Shown here one piece after another: positions 58,150-64,000 of a stretch of 64,000 bases of DNA. A model generated the notes under the pieces. That model saw only the letters and a list, made by a program, of their open reading frames with translations, was not told the origin of the DNA and did not search any database. Numbering within the stretch: position 1 is the first letter of the stretch; each line of letters begins with the position of its first letter. The stretch spans positions 8,184,318 to 8,248,317 of the forward strand of contig NC_133301.1 in NCBI RefSeq assembly GCF_005239225.2, read 5' to 3'. This DNA is from Populus alba. Lineage: Eukaryota > Streptophyta > Magnoliopsida > Malpighiales > Salicaceae. The position numbers were made by a program, and so were the translations under genes.

Positions 58150-58480
58150 TAGTACCTTTTGATCTTGAAATAGAATGTCGTGTTAGAATCTAAACAAAGA
58201 AGTGAAAAACAAGTTTAAAAAACATTCAAGTAGCCATGAATATTTTGTAAGTGTTATACCATATAACCAATCAATTGATTGCAAATGACACCGACTTTGT
58301 TCATTTAAAACAATATTTATTGTTAATAAAGAATTTCTTTATTTTTAATGTTCATATATGTTTGATTAATTAGTCTATAGTGAAGATAAAGTCATTGGAA
58401 CAAAAATCTTTAGCAAAAAAATTATAAGGTAATTATAATTATGAGATTCATATTACATCAAAACATTATTCTTACAAACT
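58150..58480. repeat. Unidentified dispersed repeat, copy 2
   Basis: Partner of 53618-53754 plus 55375-55560 (tagtaccttttgatcttgaaa through atcaaaacattattct). After about 58480 the copies diverge. Confidence 0.65.
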
Positions 58481-58831
58481 ATAAAATGAGGCAAATTATA
58501 GCGTTACAATTGGGGTTGGTCAATGACTTAATTTAAAGGAAATTCAAACATAAATTTTAAATGGGGTTAAATTTAAAATCTAAAAATACATTTCTTTATT
58601 GTGCGAGGGATAGTTCCTAATAAATGAGTTGTATATGCATTCTTTAAATAAATTTCTTTGCACAAAACATATATTCGCAGTTACAAATATAAAAAAAGGC
58701 TTTAGTTTATTGTTGTCATAATTTTGTAGGAATGAAATAAAGGATACATTTCTCTTAAGACTTTTATATTGTAATCCCTTTTTATGCAATTTGAATTATC
58801 ATTATTTTTAAAAAAATAAAGAAGCAGAAAA

Positions 58832-58869
<38 letters not shown>

Positions 58870-60070
58870 GAAAAAGAAAAGTATAAATTATAAATTATTT
58901 AGGGTTTCTAGATATAAATATATGCATGAATTGCTTACAAGATGAGTAAATAAAAATTCAAGAGTTTTTAGATTTTGATCTAGGAATTTGAAGATTAGAA
59001 TTTTCAAGTGACTTTTAATTATAAGTCTTTCTTTTTCTTTAAGGGACTAATATCATATTCTTTTTGCTAAAATCAAGTTTCCTTTTTTTAAGGGACCGAT
59101 GTTAAAATTCTTTGTGATAAGTCCAATCAACAAGTTTCTTTTTAAGGGATATATGTCAATTGTTTTTGAATTATTGAACCTACAAGTCTCCTTTATAAGG
59201 AACCAACATCAAACTTTTCATGCATGGTCAAGTAGATGAGTCTTTCCATTTTTTAGGAGCGATGTTGAATTTCTAGTAAATAAATAAAATTAAAATACAA
59301 ATTCTAAATAATTTTACAGAATAATTCGGATAATTAATGACAATTATAAAGATAAATTTAAAGAGAAAACACATAAAATGTAACCTTTCTTGAGAAATGA
59401 TATTGTAAATGTGATGTCGTTCTTCCCTTAAGCATAACTTCCCACTTACTTGAATATTTGTAACTAGTGTTAATCTTCAGGTTCCTGATTTTCTCTAATT
59501 AATAGATGGAAACTCTAATTTTTCAAATTTATTTTTTCTTTTTATTTAGAAGAATATTGTTAATGTCACGGTGTAACAAGGATTGTGATTCATATTTGGG
59601 TTAATATATTAGGAACCTAATAGGATACACAAATAAAGAATCATAAGTAAGAAATTAAACTGAGATAATTAATCAAGTATATCTTTATTGTAAATAAGTT
59701 TTAGAAAATAAGGACTAGAATTGAATTTAGATATGAGTTTAAAAATTTAGACATAGAAAAAAAAAGTAGAGACTTTATTGAATAAATTTTTAAAATTATC
59801 CTAAAATAATATATGTAATGTATTTCACATAACAAAATGATATTTTTTTTTATTTATAGGGTTATCAGGTTTTTCTTATAAATAGAATATTATTTCTCAT
59901 ATTGTCTTTTTAATTACACTATAATGAGATATTTGGTGTGAGCCTAAAAGACTAAAAAGAGCTAGTACACAAGGGACGACAATTCCTTTCTCCCAAAAAG
60001 GTTTTAGGATATTCCTAATATGGTTGTTCATGTGGATTACTTTTAGAGGTTAAATAATTAGATGACTTAT
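58481..60070. other. AT-rich spacer with (TA)n and a five-unit imperfect repeat
   Basis: A (TA)n lies at about 58836-58862. At 59030-59280 a unit of about 60 bp with 'caagtttc(c)ttttt-aagggaccgatgt' is repeated about five times in diverged form. No gene is seen. Confidence 0.5.
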
Positions 60071-60321
60071 TGTAACAACCCGACTTTTCAAGCCTAAAAC
60101 AGTTGTAATGTTTTTTTTACTTGACACACATCGTGTCGAGAATCAACGAACTTGTTTCCTCACATCATCAAGATTCAATCCATACATCAATAACAATCAA
60201 CATTTCAATTAAAAGTGAATCTTACATAAACACATAAGTTTGCATGATTTGCAGTTCACATTAAAAATACACCTACATAGACATGAGTATGCATTCCTAT
60301 TCTACTAATAGTCATCACGAA

Positions 60322-62065
60322 TGTTGTTATCCAATTTTTGACCCATCTATTTGATCATTTTTTTGAAAAATCCAAAAATAGCGAAAAACAACGAAAATCA
60401 AAAAAATATATACTTTTAATATATTTGCATCGTTTTTAGCATTTTCAACGTCGTCTTAAAAAAATTAAATTTTCAAAGGTCTTTCGAACGCGTTTGACTT
60501 TTCACGCGTCATTTTTAAATCATTGATTTTCTCATTGAGTCGACGTTGATATTGCTCATTTTCAAAAAATACAAAAGAATTAAGAAAAATCAAATTTACA
60601 AAAAAAAAAAGAAGTTGAGGGACCAAGTTTGAAAACCTAACAACATTTTTGCCTACAAATAAGAGTTTCCAACACATTCATAAAAAGAGGGGCAATTTTG
60701 AAAGAAAAGAAAAAAACACAAAAAGAAAAACCTTAAAACTAAACCTATCTCTAACCAAACAGTCGCCCCCGTCCCGGTTTTGGTTTTTCTCTCCCAGACT
60801 AGTCGCTCAAGCCCTCCCCCCAGCTTTTTCCTGATCTTCTTCTCCTTTTCAGAGGCCTCTCTCACTAGCCCCTTCTCCTCTGAGTTGCTCTCATCTCCCC
60901 TCAGCATTTCCCTCTACAAACAGCCAACCTCATCTCCATCCAACAGCCCCGTAACCATCACCAAATTCCCCCTCATAGAACCACAACCTCCCAGACTCTC
61001 GAACCAGCCAAGACCACCCTCTCACTCTCCTCTTAGTCGGTCTTCGTTGTCAGCAGCAGCATCCCCCACAAACCAAGATTGGTTCGTCCCTACTTCCTTC
61101 TCTGCTCTTTTAGCCACCCCCGTCTCTGCTAAACAGAGACCCACCTCTCACTCGGCCAAGGCCTCTCAAAACCAGAGCCACTAACTCGACCAGCCACGCA
61201 TCAGGCCTTCTCCTCGCAGCCACGGCCTCCATCTCCACCAGCTGTTGCCCAACATTTCCTTCTCCTTACCGCCAGCTACCTGAAGCAGAGGAGAAGATGG
61301 CGAAGCCCAACGAACCTAGAGAAAGAGAGCAGATCTAAAAAAAGAAGGGAAGAACCGAGACTTTGCTTGTGTTTTTTTCTTCTTTGTAGGTGATGCTACT
61401 CCTCATTGTCGGTGCAAAAGGGAAGAGGAGACGGAGTCGAGCCACATCCACCAATTGTTCGGGTTTGTATGCGGTGATGAGTGGGTCCACGCGCCGCTAG
61501 TGGCGGTGGCGCATGGAGGAAACGCGCTGCCACTATTCCTGCATTTCCAGAAGGCTTTCCCTATAATTCCTGGATTTTTTAGGGCCTATTTTGTAAATTT
61601 TAAATCGTTTAATGTAATTTTTTTTAGCTTTAAATTTTTTATAATTTGTAGTTTGGATGTAAAAAAAAAAGAAAAAATATAGTGAAAGTGAATGTGTTTT
61701 TTTTATGAATGTTTTTTTATGATAAAATTGCAAAGAATAAAGAAGAATTTAATATTTGGATTTGTTCACGGTCAAGAATTATGAACTTACACGTAAGTCA
61801 TATTTCTAATATCCGATGAAAAAACAAAAATTTTAAAACTTTTTTAACACATCAAAGCCACGAAGCAGCTTACCTCAGGTAGGGTGCGTTAGAGGTGCCA
61901 ATATCTTCCCTAGCCACAACCAGTCCCTTACCCGTGAATCTCTGACAAGACCAGTACACCCGGGTTTTTTAGTGGCCCTCAATTAAATACTAGGTGGCGA
62001 CTCCCAACGAATCAATCAAAAAAACAAAAAATCACCAACGGACGTTGCGCAGGTGACGTGCGACA
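60322..62065 (+). mobile_element. Tat-type solo LTR
   Basis: 1744 bp, TGTTGTTATCC...GTGCGACA, flanked by ACGAA (60317-60321 and 62066-62070). It shares the LTR end block gaagcagcttacctcaggtag and cagtcccttacccg with 23046-27539. A C/T-rich leader (60770-61360) gives frames up to 134 aa without a known domain; they are not called genes. Confidence 0.88.
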
Positions 62066-62439
62066 ACGAATTTTAAACACAAGGATCTAATAATAGTTAT
62101 ACATTCAGTATATTGATTCATACAAATACATCATGATTTAGAATACAACTACATGATTTCTTGCAAAAGTAGGTTCCCGTGTATTAGGTTTTTCTAAGCA
62201 CCTTGTTGGTGTGATGTCCCTGTTGCAGTATAAAACATTTATAAGAATTCATTTAATTAATAATAATAATGATAATGAATGGTCTGGAAGTTTCATGAAG
62301 CATAAACATTGTCTTATGTTTGGAGTATGACATTTATAGTCCCTCATTTACTTGGTATAAACAACTTGTAGTACATATAAATGCACCAATTCCTGTAATC
62401 AGCCATGATCTTAAATCCGGCTGGCTATTCTCTTAAGGC

Positions 62440-62670
62440 CTCATTTGTCGAGGTTAACCGTTCATTCACCCCGACCATCCACTTCGGATGCCATCAGCCA
62501 AAGCCAATCAATTGTTTGTCTCAGTCATTTATTCTAATTTCATTAGTCAAAGCTAATCATTCATTTGTCCTGGTCATCTATTTGGATGCCATTAGCCGAA
62601 GCTAATCATTCGTTTGTCCTAGTCATCCATTCGGATGCCATTAGCCGAAGCTAATCAACCATTTGTCAAC
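62440..62670. repeat. Tandem array, about 50-bp unit
   Basis: Four to five units of 'gccattagccgaagctaatcattcgtttgtcct' type (near 62488, 62539, 62588 and 62637), diverging to the left. Confidence 0.75.
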
Positions 62671-62989
62671 ATTTAAGCATTTGACAAACTGATATCTGAA
62701 CTAACACAATACGGTAACATTCATGATAAAGTATTTCATTATTCAATGATTTTAAAAAGAAAGGTGAAAGTCACCTACCTGCAATAGAAGCTCTACTCGT
62801 GTTCCCTTGTTGCTGCTGTTGCACCTCACATGTGGTCCCTCCTATAAATCATAGTTTTATCTCATAAACTTTTCTCACTCAAGGATATGTTTTAAAATAC
62901 CATATCAACAGTCAATAAATCTTTCTTTCAGACATTTCTTTATATTTTACATTTTTCTCATTACACCCATTAATATTTTTGTTCTTTGT

Positions 62990-63900
62990 CCAACCATAGT
63001 TATCATTCTTTTCTTTATATTTGAACTATTACTGTCTGATATGTCCTCAGATTTTTAACTATATCTAGAGTTATAAAACTTCATTTCAAACAAGATTAGT
63101 CTCGTTGGAAAGCTAAGACATGAGGCTACAAGTTCTTTGAAGGAAGCAGAATCCAATTCTTCCTCTAAGATAACCAAAATTGCTTATAAACAAACATTGG
63201 ACTGTTACTGTTCAACTATTACTGTCTAGATATTGAATTGTTATTGTTTGACCTCTTCTAAGAGTTTTAACCATATCTAGAGTTATAGAACTTTGTTTCA
63301 AACGAGATTGATCTCGTTGGAAAGCTAAGACACGAGGCTACAAGTTCTTAGAGGAAGGAGAACCCAGTTCTGCCTCTAAGATAGTCAAAATTGCTCATCA
63401 ACAAACATTGGACTATTATTATCCAACTGTTACTCTCTAGACATTGAATTGTTATTATTCACTCTCCTTAAATTTTTAACTATGTCTAAAGTTATATAAC
63501 TTTGTTTCAAGCGATATTGGTCTTGTTGGAAAGCTAAGACACGGGGCTACAAGTTCTCTAAAGGAAGGAGAACCCAGTTCTGCCTCTAAGACAGTCAAAA
63601 TTGCTCATCAATAAACATTGGACTATTACTGTCAAACTGTTATTGTCTAGATATTGAACTGTTAATATCCGACCTCTCATAAGAGTTGTAACCATATCTA
63701 GAGTTATTGAACTTTGTTTCAAGCGAGATTGGTCTTGTTGGAAAGTTAAGACACGAGGCTACAAGTTCTTGGAGGAAGGAGAACCCAATTCTGCTTTTAA
63801 GACAGTCAAAATTGCTCATCAATAAACATTGGACTCTTAGTGTCCAATTATTATTATCTAGACATTGAATTGTTATTGTCCTACCTCTCCTCAAATTTTT
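62990..63900. repeat. Tandem array, about 210-bp unit, four copies
   Basis: Units are anchored by atatctagagttat at 63061 and 63273, atgtctaaagttat at 63482 and atatctagagttat at 63694 (spacing 212, 209, 212). Each continues with cgttggaaagctaagac, ggctacaagttct and aaacattggact. An 84-aa frame across it is an artefact. Confidence 0.88.
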
Positions 63901-63947
63901 AATCCTTACATCAATATCTCATAAAATTCTCATAAACTTTTTGTTTT

Positions 63948-63974
63948 ATTATATATATATATATATATATATAT
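63948..63974. repeat. (AT)n microsatellite
   Basis: About 13 AT units near the right edge of the window. Confidence 0.9.
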
Positions 63975-64000
63975 TATTTGTAATTTATATAGTTCACCTC

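Larger units (their letters stand above)
60071..64000 (+). mobile_element. Probable LTR-type element, incomplete (runs off the window)
   Basis: Starts TGTAACAACCCGACTTTTC, a common start for plant gypsy LTRs. It is interrupted by a Tat solo LTR at 60322-62065 and then carries two tandem arrays (62440-62670 and 62990-63900). No primer site or coding domain occurs before the window ends, so the class is uncertain. Confidence 0.4.

Noticed and set aside
60649..61184. Pro/Ser-rich frame of 134 aa and neighbours
   Set aside because: C/T-rich leader inside a Tat solo LTR; no domain and no support from the related LTR at 23046.

Overview
The window looks like nuclear DNA of a woody dicot, most likely Salicaceae (Populus or Salix). 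This is an inference from AT-rich spacers, spliced plant genes and typical plant transposons; no species marker was searched. Host genes are few: a split-exon leucine-rich-repeat receptor-like protein (RLP) that looks intact (41310-45129, minus), a decayed but still intron-bearing RPN13 proteasome-receptor copy (37815-40746, plus), and scraps of further RLP copies with their upstream repeats (1-2288, 14163-18380). Almost everything else is transposon sequence, often nested.

The outstanding object is a complete, very young Ty3/gypsy retrotransposon of Athila type at 2289-14157, on the minus strand. It has two 1738-bp LTRs that differ by about one substitution and two homopolymer indels, the target duplication CGTAT, a tRNA-Asp primer site and a polypurine tract. 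After gag-pol, in the space where Athila elements often hold an env-like gene, it carries two extra sense-strand ORFs. The first is a 192-aa protein with the arginine-rich plus zinc-finger core of carlavirus-type nucleic-acid-binding proteins, a class that includes RNA-silencing suppressors. The second is an intact, intronless 217-aa LONELY GUY (LOG) cytokinin-activating enzyme that keeps Arg98 and Glu121 and has a TATA box just upstream. A mobile element carrying both a possible silencing suppressor and a hormone-activating enzyme is the best candidate here for an undescribed system. A diverged solo LTR of the same family lies at 53755-55369 (duplication TGGCA).

Layout: 1-2288 spacer with RLP-cluster duplications; 2289-14157 the gypsy element; 14163-20284 decayed RLP-cluster spacer; 20285-29405 a degenerate Ty1/copia element whose reverse transcriptase is split by a Tat-type solo LTR (23046-27539, duplication TATGG), itself split by a 5'-truncated L1 LINE (about 24856-26975); 29406-36972 Tat/Ogre-like gypsy remains with two LTRs in opposite orientation; 37815-40746 RPN13 pseudogene; 41310-45129 RLP with a short-repeat promoter region; 46508-51370 a decayed autonomous hAT transposon (8-bp duplication ATTGCGAG); 53618-58480 two copies of an unidentified repeat, one holding the solo LTR, the two separated by a deleted L1 that itself holds a 272-bp MITE-like insert; 60071-64000 part of another LTR-type element with tandem repeats and another Tat solo LTR (60322-62065, duplication ACGAA).

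The host genes do not form a pathway together. The gypsy ORFs plausibly do: Gag and Pol copy and insert the element, the zinc-finger protein could counter host RNA silencing, and LOG could release active cytokinin in the cells where the element is expressed. That combined role is inference.
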